DNA of 64,000 bases from a virus: positions 88,337 through 152,336 of the IMG/VR virus record IMGVR_UViG_3300023179_000017, one strand, 5' to 3'. Shown here piece after piece: positions 47,936 through 54,607 of this stretch (position 1 is the first letter of the stretch; each line of letters begins with the position of its first letter). Position numbers and translations under genes: made by a program. The notes under the pieces are model-generated. The model had not been told where the DNA came from. It saw only the letters and a program-made list of their open reading frames with translations, and searched no databases.

Positions 47936-47945
47936 TCTTATACCC
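47936..47945 (-). promoter_or_regulatory. Putative promoter element GGGTATAAGA, directly after a terminator
   Basis: An exact GGGTATAAGA on the minus strand, 9 bp after the T-tract of the terminator at 47955..47989 and 36 bp before the start of 47685..47900. This terminator-promoter-gene order is the best single argument that the element is a promoter. Confidence 0.6.
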
Positions 47946-47954
47946 GAAAAAAGC

Positions 47955-47989
47955 AAAAAGGGGAGGGCCCACTTAAGGACCCTCCCCTA
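47955..47989 (-). terminator. Intrinsic terminator
   Basis: AGGGGAGGG / CCTCCCCT on the minus strand followed by TTTTTGCTTTTTT. It ends the transcript carrying the SbcC-like gene and 48010..48204. Confidence 0.8.
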
Positions 47990-48009
47990 TCGATTCAACA
48001 GAGACACAA

Positions 48010-48204
48010 TTACTGTTTATCGTCTACAGGAGTAACATCAAAGAGTTTTAAACGCAAGCTTTGAGCCACCTTACTCCAATAGTCAATTCGGTTTAGAAAA
48101 TAAGATAGCTCTTCACCCGTAGGCTTATCATCCATTACTTTATTTTCGTACCGCATCAACATTGCATTCGCACTCTTTAGTTCTTCAATTAACGATTTAC
48201 TCAT
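48010..48204 (-). CDS. Small helical protein downstream of SbcC-like gene
   Basis: 64 residues, helical (LIEELKSANAMLMRYENKVM, LNRIDYWSKVAQSLRLKLF). ATGA overlap with the SbcC-like gene suggests joint function, for instance as a small partner of the ATPase. Unproven. Confidence 0.55.
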   Translation of the reverse strand: MSKSLIEELKSANAMLMRYENKVMDDKPTGEELSYFLNRIDYWSKVAQSLRLKLFDVTPVDDKQ

Positions 48205-49916
48205 ACTTCTCCTCTGATAGTTAGGTCTGAACTGTCTACCTCAGCCAAGAAAACCTGACCGTTTGTTTTTCTTAATTCATCCACCAAGTCGGCGTTGTCT
48301 ACGAAAAACATATTTAAAGGCCGTCTTGAGACTTCGTTTATTTTTGACGAAATTTGCAAGGCAACCTTCATTTGCTGTCCAGTAGATAAAAGGCCATACG
48401 GAAGGCCGCCAACAAGTACATGGATTTCGTCATCGATATACACCTTAATATCTTCCATTTCAAATACAGAAGATTGCAGCTTCAACTCTTCCGAGGGAAG
48501 TAGCCTTAGCCCACCTTCTATTTTTTCTAATCTAGATATCAATTGTAAATTCGACTCGATTTGTTGTTGGAGCCCTTCGATATTTACCTTTGATTCTGCT
48601 ATGCGTTTTTGCACATAGTCATACTGCGCCCTTGCTGATTTTAATTTATCCACAGCTAGCTTTACTTCTTTATACTTAGCCTCGTCGAAGTTTTCTTCTG
48701 GGGGGTTAGGTATATCTGCTATCTGCGGAACCTCAACATCTTTAAGAGAAGCAAGTTGCAGTTCAAGGCGCTGTTTAACAGCAACGGTTCGATTGTTTTC
48801 CTCAACTGTTCTTAAGTAGTCAGCTTTCTTTCTATCGTGCTCTAACTGGGCTTGGTGGATCTCTTCTTGAACGCTTGCGTTGTAAGCAGAGACCTTAGCC
48901 AGTTCGTCATGATAGGCAGAAAGGATTTCTTCGTTTTTCTTTCTAACCCTTTCTTTATGTTTCATCCCCACGGTTTGACCGCAGGTAGGACAATGATCTG
49001 TTTCTACCGTCTGAGCTAAAGAAGGGGCTTCTGGCAGTGGCTTTTTCTTAGCCAGCAAAGAAGCCAAGTCCAAAGGTTCGTATTCTGGTCTTGCAACGAT
49101 ATGCAAAGAATCTATCTCAGCCTTAAGTTCACTTCGTTTTTGAGCTCTCATTTGGTTCTCTAAAACGATGTTGTCTCTATGGCGTCTGACGGTCTCAGAT
49201 ACGTTTCTTTGACTTAAATATTCTTTCCATTGTCCCTTTAGAATCTCAAGCCTAGAAAGGACTATCTCTTCATCTTTTGCTTCTGGAAACGGTAGCGGCT
49301 TTAAGGATTCTAGTTCTTTAATTTGGCCCTGAAGTATGGCAACGCCTCGTTCTAAGTCGCGCCGGTCTTTAGCTGCATAAGAAGCTAGAAGTTCTGCTCT
49401 CTTGTCAAAAGGGTATAATGAAAGCTCTTCGTTAGTTAGCCTAAACCCCACTATCTTTTCAAAGAGCTCCTTACGGTCAACCTTCGGCATGACTTCAGCG
49501 ATAACACGCTGCTGTCTGTCGGTAGATAACCCAAAGAAGTGACCAGGTAAAAAGATAGAAAGAAATAGGTCTGAGCTTCCCATCATTTGCTCAAGCTGAG
49601 ATTGGGTAAGGGTAGTGCCCACCCCCTCTCTTGTGAGTTTAATGGTAGAGCCTCCCTTGCGATTAAGAGTTCTTACAATCTCTGCCTTGTCTGTTTGAAG
49701 GGTGATGCGGCAACCCTCTTCGCCGCTTGAGATAAGATGTTGTGGGTTTCTTGTTCCTAAGGAGTCCGTACCGCAGAAGCCAAAGACGATAGCTTCTTTA
49801 ATAGTAGACTTTCCTGACCCGTTGCGTCCTGTAATCCTATTCAGGCTTGGGCTAAAGCGATAGTTAGCTTTGGCTTTCCCCCTAAAATTTTCCATGACTA
49901 TCTGTTTCAAAGCCAT
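48201..49916 (-). CDS. SbcC/Rad50-like recombination ATPase (T4 gp46 type)
   Basis: 571 residues. Walker A GRNGSGKST at about 30, long coiled coil with zinc-hook CPTC at about 311, ABC signature LLSTGQQMKVALQI and Walker B NMFFVDNADLVDE near the C-terminus. Length is close to T4 gp46. The residue after the Walker B Asp is Asn rather than the usual Glu. No SbcD/gp47 nuclease is visible nearby, so the partner is outside the window or replaced. Functions in DNA-end resection. Confidence 0.9.
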   Translation of the reverse strand: MALKQIVMENFRGKAKANYRFSPSLNRITGRNGSGKSTIKEAIVFGFCGTDSLGTRNPQHLISSGEEGCRITLQTDKAEIVRTLNRKGGSTIKLTREGVGTTLTQSQLEQMMGSSDLFLSIFLPGHFFGLSTDRQQRVIAEVMPKVDRKELFEKIVGFRLTNEELSLYPFDKRAELLASYAAKDRRDLERGVAILQGQIKELESLKPLPFPEAKDEEIVLSRLEILKGQWKEYLSQRNVSETVRRHRDNIVLENQMRAQKRSELKAEIDSLHIVARPEYEPLDLASLLAKKKPLPEAPSLAQTVETDHCPTCGQTVGMKHKERVRKKNEEILSAYHDELAKVSAYNASVQEEIHQAQLEHDRKKADYLRTVEENNRTVAVKQRLELQLASLKDVEVPQIADIPNPPEENFDEAKYKEVKLAVDKLKSARAQYDYVQKRIAESKVNIEGLQQQIESNLQLISRLEKIEGGLRLLPSEELKLQSSVFEMEDIKVYIDDEIHVLVGGLPYGLLSTGQQMKVALQISSKINEVSRRPLNMFFVDNADLVDELRKTNGQVFLAEVDSSDLTIRGEV

Positions 49917-50300
49917 AATGTGTCCTCCAACCAGTCGTCAACCAGTACGCATCCGCCTTTTTTCAAAAGTGGATACATTGTTTAATAAATAAAAACAAGC
50001 TCTTACTTAGTTTGCAGCCACTCAGCCACTATTTTAAGGCCATCACTGACATAAGAAAAGGAAAACACACGATGACACGCAGTATATACGTAAATAAAAT
50101 ATATATATTACTGTTTATAATTATTTATGTATAAGTGGTTGTGTTCTTAATTTTTCATATCTTTTGTCACCTAAAAACAAGCACTTAAGTGTGCAGCCAC
50201 TTGTCGAAAAAAAGTGGCTGCAAGTGGCTTAAAGCGGTTGTCGACAAGGCGCACCAATGGCGTTAATGGTATAGAAAGAGCTTATTGTTTTGCTTATACC
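49917..50300. other. Non-coding region with repeats and AT-rich core: candidate replication origin
   Basis: 384 bp without a gene. A related sequence occurs twice (49991..50022 and 50173..50201), both starting AAAAACAAGC and ending TGCAGCCACT. The second is followed by an 11-bp inverted copy (50192..50202 TGCAGCCACTT against 50212..50222 AAGTGGCTGCA). A palindrome TTGTCGACAA lies at 50238..50247. Between the repeats is an AT-rich stretch (about 50090-50150). A variant promoter-like GCTTATACCT (plus) is at 50292..50301. It could be an origin, a regulatory leader, or both. Confidence 0.45.
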
Positions 50301-50552
50301 TTACTCGACGAGTTCTAGGACGGCGCGTTGTTTGTATTTGGAAGAGAAGGCGAAGAGGATACGTCGGACGGAGTGGATGTTGTTTCCTTGTTTGCCGATG
50401 ACTTTTCCTAAGTCCTTCTTGCTGACGACGATTCGAAAGACAACCGTGTCATTAGACATATGGCTTTTCACTTCGACAGATCCTGGTTCATCCACCAGGG
50501 CGCCAATGAGATAGGTTAGTAATTGACAACCTTCGGTTTGAAATTGGTCCAT
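50301..50552 (-). CDS. KH-domain RNA-binding protein (KhpA-like)
   Basis: 83 residues, the full length of KhpA/YlqC. The KH core is VVFRIVVSKKDLGKVIGKQG with the GxxG loop IGKQGN and SVRRILFAF. KhpA binds RNA broadly and partners KhpB in bacteria. A phage copy may affect host or phage message stability or translation. Base composition is somewhat more GC-rich than its neighbours, suggesting acquisition from a cellular source. Confidence 0.85.
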   Translation of the reverse strand: MDQFQTEGCQLLTYLIGALVDEPGSVEVKSHMSNDTVVFRIVVSKKDLGKVIGKQGNNIHSVRRILFAFSSKYKQRAVLELVE

Positions 50553-50672
50553 ATATTTTTTAATCTAAAAAAGGGTTAGTACTTCTCTATATAATTTATC
50601 ATGTCTTTAATCCCGTAACAGCTAAAATAAAAGGGCATAGTTTATTTACTAACCTATTAAGGAGATAAGACC

Positions 50673-50786
50673 ATGATGGGGGGTTTAGCTATTGTACCTT
50701 TGATAATTTTTGGGGTGGGGGCGGCTGCGGGGAGCGCTTTGACAGGGATTGCTACCTGGCTATTTATGAAAAAGAAAAAGAAGTAG
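50673..50786 (+). CDS. 37-residue membrane mini-protein (plus strand)
   Basis: MMGGLAIVPLIIFGVGAAAG start, one Gly/Ala-rich membrane span, and a lysine-rich tail (MKKKKK). A strong AAGGAGATAA ribosome site precedes it and a hairpin terminator follows. It is the only plus-strand gene in this minus-strand area. Positive tail inside, so N-out topology is likely. Function unknown. Confidence 0.6.
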   Translation: MMGGLAIVPLIIFGVGAAAGSALTGIATWLFMKKKKK

Positions 50787-50787
50787 G

Positions 50788-50815
50788 GAGCCTTAATTTC
50801 TTAAGGCCCCTTATT
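50788..50815 (+). terminator. Terminator hairpin
   Basis: GCCTTAA-TTTC-TTAAGGC followed by CCCCTTATTTCCTTTT, immediately after the plus-strand mini-gene and before the convergent minus-strand gene. Confidence 0.55.
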
Positions 50816-50820
50816 TCCTT

Positions 50821-51264
50821 TTATTCGATTATTTTAAAAGTATCCAAACGAAGATCTCGGTTGAACATACATGAAATGCAATACCTGTTGGTTTCAAGCT
50901 GGAACTTTTTATAATAGTGTTTTACCAATTCTATTTTGGTTTCTTCCGATGCATCTTTTGGGAACTTGTTGTTTTTTTCCATTGAGTTATAAATGTGTCT
51001 TATTGCTTTTTTTAGAGTTTTTCTAGTTGCGAGTAACGCCCTTAAATTTGGGTTTACGATAGATTTGTGATGTAGAATTATTTTTTTAGCCTTGGTCAGC
51101 GGTGCAGGCCAAAACACAAACATAGGTTCGCCACACTTTTGACAATTCCCAACTATTTCACACTCAATTGGACCCATCGTGTGCTTGCCCGAGTTCTTTT
51201 TTGCTTTTTCTATCAGATCCCTATAATCAACATTGAACTTATCTCTTCTTTTTTTAATATCCAT
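50821..51264 (-). CDS. Zinc-binding protein, tandem paralogue 1
   Basis: 147 residues, closely related to 51328..51762 over the whole length, including the start MDIKK..D.FNVDYRDLIEK and the end TFKIIE. Two Cys pairs (NCQKCGEP and YCISCMF) could bind one zinc. The intergenic DNA upstream is also duplicated, so the duplication covered gene plus leader. Function unknown. Confidence 0.65.
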   Translation of the reverse strand: MDIKKRRDKFNVDYRDLIEKAKKNSGKHTMGPIECEIVGNCQKCGEPMFVFWPAPLTKAKKIILHHKSIVNPNLRALLATRKTLKKAIRHIYNSMEKNNKFPKDASEETKIELVKHYYKKFQLETNRYCISCMFNRDLRLDTFKIIE

Positions 51265-51281
51265 GTGTATCTCCTCTGTTA

Positions 51282-51316
51282 TAAAAAGAAGCGGTAATGC
51301 CGGACCATCCGGTACT
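51282..51316 (-). terminator. ATGGT-loop hairpin with T-run, copy 1
   Basis: Minus strand: CCGGATGGTCCGG followed within 10 bp by TTCTTTTTATAA and then the AGAGGAGAT ribosome site of 50821..51264. First of six related intercistronic hairpins. Confidence 0.6.
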
Positions 51317-51327
51317 CTCGTTTCCTT

Positions 51328-51762
51328 TTATTCGATTATTTTAAAAGTACCCAAACGAAGAGCTCGGTTGAAATCACATGAAGTGCACCCGATGGTTTCA
51401 ATCGCGAACATTTTACAATAGGATTTTATCAACTTGGTTTCTTCCGATGCATCTTTTGGGAACTCGTTGTTTTTTTCCATTAAGTTATGAATTTCTATTA
51501 TTCGTTTTTTTAGATCTTCTCTATCTGCGAGTAACGTTCTTAACTCTGGGTTTACGATAGATTTGATAAGTAGAATTATTTTTTTAGCCTTGGTCAGCGG
51601 TGCAGGCCAAACCATAAAAATAGGATCGCCACACTTTTGGCAATTCCCAACTATTTCATACTCAATTGGACCTATCGTGTGCTTGCCCGAGTTCTTTTTT
51701 GCTTTTTCTATCAGATCCCTATAATCAACATTGAACCCATCTCTTATTTTTTTAATATCCAT
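51328..51762 (-). CDS. Zinc-binding protein, tandem paralogue 2
   Basis: 144 residues, the second member of the pair with 50821..51264. The C-terminal third differs most (KLIKSYCKMFAIETIGCTSC against the other copy), while the zinc pairs CQKC and CTSC are kept. Start behind AAGGAGAT. Function unknown. Confidence 0.65.
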   Translation of the reverse strand: MDIKKIRDGFNVDYRDLIEKAKKNSGKHTIGPIEYEIVGNCQKCGDPIFMVWPAPLTKAKKIILLIKSIVNPELRTLLADREDLKKRIIEIHNLMEKNNEFPKDASEETKLIKSYCKMFAIETIGCTSCDFNRALRLGTFKIIE

Positions 51763-51779
51763 GTGTATCTCCTTTGTTA

Positions 51780-51814
51780 TAAAAAGAATAGGGGAGCCAG
51801 AACATCCGGTACTC
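51780..51814 (-). terminator. ATGTT-loop hairpin with T-run, copy 2
   Basis: Minus strand: GAGTACCGGATGTTCTGGCTC with T-run TTCTTTTTATAA, directly before the ribosome site of 51328..51762. The stem differs from copy 1 on both sides but still pairs. Confidence 0.55.
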
Positions 51815-51824
51815 TCGTTTCCTT

Positions 51825-52019
51825 TTATTTTTTTGATATATACATGCCCATTTTCATTCCAAGGGCGAGAATCGTGCCTGTTACTAGAACGCCAATCAAT
51901 GATGATTTAAGCACGTTTAGTTTGGTCGCAAGGTACAGGAACTCAAACACCGGAAATCCGATGAGCATTATTCCAAATACCAGCAACCCCCAGGGGAACT
52001 GTTTTATTTTTTTAATCAT
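51825..52019 (-). CDS. Two-span membrane mini-protein
   Basis: 64 residues with two hydrophobic segments (WGLLVFGIMLIGFPVFEFLY and SLIGVLVTGTILALGMKMGM) and lysines at both ends. Weak ribosome site. Part of a cluster of seven small membrane proteins between 51.8 and 53.3 kb. Function unknown; host-membrane or holin-like roles are possible. Confidence 0.55.
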   Translation of the reverse strand: MIKKIKQFPWGLLVFGIMLIGFPVFEFLYLATKLNVLKSSLIGVLVTGTILALGMKMGMYISKK

Positions 52020-52035
52020 ATTGTTTTCTTTTGTT

Positions 52036-52071
52036 TAAAAAGAATAGGGAAGCCAGACCATCTGACTCCCC
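52036..52071 (-). terminator. ATGGT-loop hairpin with T-run, copy 3
   Basis: Minus strand: GGGAGTCAGATGGTCTGGCTTCCC, bulge of one T, followed by TATTCTTTTTAAAC and the next gene's start region. Nearly identical to copy 4. Confidence 0.65.
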
Positions 52072-52081
52072 AATTTGCTTT

Positions 52082-52291
52082 TTACTTTTTAGGTAGTGCG
52101 GCAAGTGCACATAAGAATGTGTAAATGCCCACCGTTCCTATAACGCCCGGTATAGCAATGCCGAGCAGTATCGAGCTCAACATGGACATGTGGAAGTGAG
52201 TGTGCAATACGTAGCCTGTAACTGCATATATTGCAGTCCACACTGCGAACATTATCGAACTAGCAATTATCGTACTTTTATCGATACCCAT
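52082..52291 (-). CDS. Two-span membrane mini-protein
   Basis: 69 residues, two hydrophobic segments. The C-terminus VGIYTFLCALAALPKK recurs in the 34-residue neighbour 52355..52459, showing exchange of segments between genes. AAAGGAGAAAAC ribosome site. Function unknown. Confidence 0.6.
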   Translation of the reverse strand: MGIDKSTIIASSIMFAVWTAIYAVTGYVLHTHFHMSMLSSILLGIAIPGVIGTVGIYTFLCALAALPKK

Positions 52292-52308
52292 TGTTTTCTC
52301 CTTTGTTA

Positions 52309-52344
52309 TAAAAAGAATGGGGAAGCCAGACCATCTGACTCCCC
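52309..52344 (-). terminator. ATGGT-loop hairpin with T-run, copy 4
   Basis: Minus strand: GGGGAGTCAGATGG then TCTGGCTTCCCC, followed by ATTCTTTTTATAAC and the ribosome site AAAGGAG of 52082..52291. Confidence 0.65.
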
Positions 52345-52354
52345 GATTGGCTTT

Positions 52355-52459
52355 TTACTTTTTAGTTAGTGCGGCAAGTACACATAAGAATGTGTAAATG
52401 CCCACACAAGCGCCAATCGCTGCCGCTAACCCGTCTTGTCCTGTAGGTTTGAATGACAT
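52355..52459 (-). CDS. 34-residue chimeric membrane mini-protein
   Basis: MSFKPTGQDGLAAAIGACVG followed by IYTFLCVLAALTKK. The first half matches the start of 52909..53118 (MSYKPTQRDGIAGAIGA), the second half the end of 52082..52291. It therefore looks like a recombinant of two neighbours. GAAAGGAAAAAC ribosome site. Function unknown. Confidence 0.6.
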   Translation of the reverse strand: MSFKPTGQDGLAAAIGACVGIYTFLCVLAALTKK

Positions 52460-52473
52460 AGTTTTTCCTTTCA

Positions 52474-52513
52474 TAAAAAACAAAGGACCCCACACCATGT
52501 AGAGCCCTTTAAT
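52474..52513 (-). terminator. ATGGT-loop hairpin with T-run, copy 5
   Basis: Minus strand: GGGCTCTACATGG then TGTGGGGTCC, a ten-pair stem, flanked by AAA/TTT and followed by TTTGTTTTTTATG. The stem is different from copies 3 and 4 while the ATGGT centre is kept. Confidence 0.65.
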
Positions 52514-52530
52514 GTCCGCTCTTCATAACT

Positions 52531-52674
52531 TTAAAAGATTCCTAAGAATTTCTTTTTAGGCTTTGAAGAAAAGGCATATTCCCAGAGTTCTTTCACTCCG
52601 AAGAATATTGCCGATGCTATGGCAGCGCTAACTGCCGTTTGTAGATTTTCTTTACCTTGTGGTCCTAGTTTCAT
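52531..52674 (-). CDS. 47-residue membrane-associated mini-protein, paralogue A
   Basis: MKLGPQGKENLQTAVSAAIA, an amphipathic or membrane helix, then VKELWEYAFSSKPKKK. It aligns throughout with 52689..52850 (GKE.L.TA.SAAI, KE.W.+AF.SKP), 14 bp upstream. GGAGGTACTT ribosome site. Function unknown. Confidence 0.6.
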   Translation of the reverse strand: MKLGPQGKENLQTAVSAAIASAIFFGVKELWEYAFSSKPKKKFLGIF

Positions 52675-52688
52675 AAGTACCTCCTTAG

Positions 52689-52850
52689 TTAAGCAGTTTT
52701 AGTTTCTGCTTTAGGTTTTGGTGCTTCAACGGGTTTAGAATGGAACGCCCAATCCCAAACCTCTTTGATCGTCAAGATCACAATCGCAGTGATGGCTGCG
52801 CTTGTGGCTGTCTTGAGATGTTCTTTGCCTTCGTTTCCGAGCTTAAACAT
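52689..52850 (-). CDS. 53-residue membrane-associated mini-protein, paralogue B
   Basis: MFKLGNEGKEHLKTATSAAI then TAIVILTIKEVWDWAFHSKP and a Pro/Lys/Ala-rich tail. Paralogue of 52531..52674. AAGAGGTAAC ribosome site; a terminator hairpin lies immediately upstream. Confidence 0.6.
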   Translation of the reverse strand: MFKLGNEGKEHLKTATSAAITAIVILTIKEVWDWAFHSKPVEAPKPKAETKTA

Positions 52851-52869
52851 AGTTACCTCTTATGTAAGT

Positions 52870-52898
52870 AAAAAGCCCCATATTGCTATGGGGCTTTT
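52870..52898 (-). terminator. Bidirectional intrinsic terminator
   Basis: AAAAGCCCCATA / TATGGGGCTTTT around a four-base loop, between 52909..53118 and 52689..52850. The loop does not belong to the ATGGT set. Confidence 0.75.
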
Positions 52899-52908
52899 AT
52901 ATAAGTGA

Positions 52909-53118
52909 TTAGCTAGCAGCTTGAGCAGGTTGAGAATCTTTCTTCTCTTCTGCTTTAGCAGGTTGAGAATCTTTCTTCTCTTCTGCTTTAACAGGTTGAG
53001 AATCTTTCTTCTCTTCCTTACCTCCGAAGAGGTAATCGTACGTTTTAATTCCGACGAACATTAGAATCGCACCGATTGCTCCAGCGATTCCATCTCTTTG
53101 TGTAGGTTTGTATGACAT
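52909..53118 (-). CDS. Membrane mini-protein with C-terminal repeats
   Basis: 69 residues. MSYKPTQRDGIAGAIGAILM with one membrane span, then three copies of EEKKDSQP(V/A)(K/Q)A encoded by near-identical 30-bp units at 52914..53008. Charged repeats of this kind may vary in number. AAAGGAGAAAAC ribosome site. Function unknown. Confidence 0.65.
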   Translation of the reverse strand: MSYKPTQRDGIAGAIGAILMFVGIKTYDYLFGGKEEKKDSQPVKAEEKKDSQPAKAEEKKDSQPAQAAS

Positions 53119-53135
53119 TGTTTTCTCCTTTGTTA

Positions 53136-53294
53136 TTATCGCTTTTGCGATAAGTTAGTTTTTCTCCAGATCATCTTTTGATCCGAATCTTTTTCGTTTT
53201 TAGTAATTGCGTGAATTAGTACCAAAACGCCGTTAGAAACGGCGCAGATAATAAGTCCTGCAACTCCATCAGCGAATCCGTTATTGTTAGGCAT
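53136..53294 (-). CDS. 52-residue membrane mini-protein
   Basis: MPNNNGFADGVAGLIICAVS then NGVLVLIHAITK (one span) and a charged tail. The N-terminal DG(V/I/L)AG resembles the start of its neighbours. GGAGAAT ribosome site. Function unknown. Confidence 0.55.
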   Translation of the reverse strand: MPNNNGFADGVAGLIICAVSNGVLVLIHAITKNEKDSDQKMIWRKTNLSQKR

Positions 53295-53324
53295 GGTGTA
53301 TTCTCCACGTTATAGCGATCACAT

Positions 53325-53345
53325 TTATTGAAACCATTTCAGTAA
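53325..53345 (-). other. ATGGT-loop hairpin, copy 6 (no T-run)
   Basis: Minus strand TTACTGAAATGGTTTCAATAA, nine pairs with one G-T, between the lipoprotein gene and the 52-residue gene. An outer pair AACGTG/CACGTT extends it. The ATGGT centre matches the other five, but no T-tract follows. Confidence 0.5.
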
Positions 53346-53360
53346 ACGTGAGCGTGCCTT

Positions 53361-54020
53361 CTATTCTTTTTCTTCTGTGGTCGTAACAGGGATGGTGTTT
53401 TTGATTTCAAAAGCGTCATCAAGAGTCACCTCTTTTTTACGTTCTTGAATCCAAACTCCGTTGTTGAATCTGCCTTTGGCTTCATACCGTGTACTAGCTA
53501 ACCCTGCTTTTACACGGGCTGTTGCCATCTCTTGTTGGCAGACGCTGTTGAACTTTGAAAGAGTTTTACTCATCTCTTTCAGAGTGGCAGCGTATTGACG
53601 AGCAGCTTTTAGCCTATCTAGGTAGAACTCTCGTTTTACAACTTTGAGTTCATCTGTAGATGTAAGCCCAATCTGCTCTTTAACTTCTGAAGCTGATTTC
53701 ATGTTGTCGACTTCTGGTATTTCAACTGGTTTTCCGTTGCCCCCGAGCCGTGTATCAGCAACGTCTTTTCTGCATTGGAAAAGCTCTTGATAAAGAAGCT
53801 CTAGTCTCCGTTCGTTATCGGAGTTTTCGATATCTTGAATCTTAAGCTCTGCTTCTGCAGTACGTTCTTTTTGGATAATGACTTGGCGGTCGTTATCGAC
53901 CCCAATCTTTTCATCGTCTATGTTCCCATAAACGGTGATGGCATTATCCACTTGCCTTACTTTGTAGTGGTTGGACGAGCAAGCTGATATAATCAACGAT
54001 AGTAATATGAGTCGTTTCAT
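53361..54020 (-). CDS. Lipoprotein
   Basis: 219 residues. Lipobox LIISAC at residues 9-14 after a basic start (MKRLILLSLIISACSSN), so it is exported and lipid-modified at Cys14. The mature part is helical and charged with a long middle (EAELKIQDIENSDNERRLEL). Possible roles are superinfection exclusion or outer-membrane spanin; sequence does not decide. ACGTTCTCC-preceded start with GGAGAAC site. Confidence 0.7.
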   Translation of the reverse strand: MKRLILLSLIISACSSNHYKVRQVDNAITVYGNIDDEKIGVDNDRQVIIQKERTAEAELKIQDIENSDNERRLELLYQELFQCRKDVADTRLGGNGKPVEIPEVDNMKSASEVKEQIGLTSTDELKVVKREFYLDRLKAARQYAATLKEMSKTLSKFNSVCQQEMATARVKAGLASTRYEAKGRFNNGVWIQERKKEVTLDDAFEIKNTIPVTTTEEKE

Positions 54021-54179
54021 ACGTTCTCCTTTGATATGTAGAATTAAGTTGAAAGAGATCCTGCTAGTTACTTGCTGACCCGACCCCTTTTAGAAAGGAG
54101 CCTAGTCAACAAATAACTAGATTACACAATACTTATACCAAAAAAGCCTGTATTTACGGCTATTTAGGGGGTTTTAGGG
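54021..54179. promoter_or_regulatory. Divergent intergenic region with promoter-like element
   Basis: 159 bp between the lipoprotein gene (minus) and the HNH gene (plus). It holds TGGTATAAGT on the minus strand at 54131..54140, a variant of the recurrent GGGTATAAGA, and an 11-base inverted pair (CTAGTTACTTG at 54064, CAAATAACTAG ending 54120, one mismatch). Confidence 0.4.
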
Positions 54180-54521
54180 GTGTTTTTAAGGTTTTTTAAG
54201 GATATAAAAAGGCGCCAAGGGACCCGTAGGTCCTGGAAATGGCGGTGGGTCAGGGCCAGATATCTAGATATCTACTCAGAATGTGCCGTCTGTGGGTCTA
54301 CCAAAGCCCTAGAAGTGCACCATGTAGTGCCCATTCATGTAAATAAAACCCTAGAATTGAAGTTTAGTAACCTAATTACCCTCTGTGAATCTAAGAAAAA
54401 CGGGGTTAACTGCCATTTATTCTACGGTCACTTGGGGGATTACCGCTCTTTTAACAAGCATGTAAGGGCAGATGCGGTAAAATGGAGTGGAAAATTACGA
54501 AAAAGACCCTATAAAAAGTAA
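54180..54521 (+). CDS. HNH endonuclease
   Basis: 113 residues, GTG start. CAVCGSTKALEVHHVVPIH, then LITLCESKKNGVNCHLFYGH: HNH core with two zinc Cys pairs. Basic N-terminus (RRSWKWRWVRARYL). Free-standing, so it may be a homing endonuclease or a packaging or host-DNA nicking enzyme. Transcribed against the surrounding minus-strand genes, as expected for a mobile gene. Confidence 0.85.
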   Translation: MFLRFFKDIKRRQGTRRSWKWRWVRARYLDIYSECAVCGSTKALEVHHVVPIHVNKTLELKFSNLITLCESKKNGVNCHLFYGHLGDYRSFNKHVRADAVKWSGKLRKRPYKK

Positions 54522-54607
54522 ATAACAGTTGTATTGTTGTATATCAGAACTGTTCGTTCATCTCTTTTAAGCTCAGTTACAATCAAATTTTAATAAGGAG
54601 GATGTAT

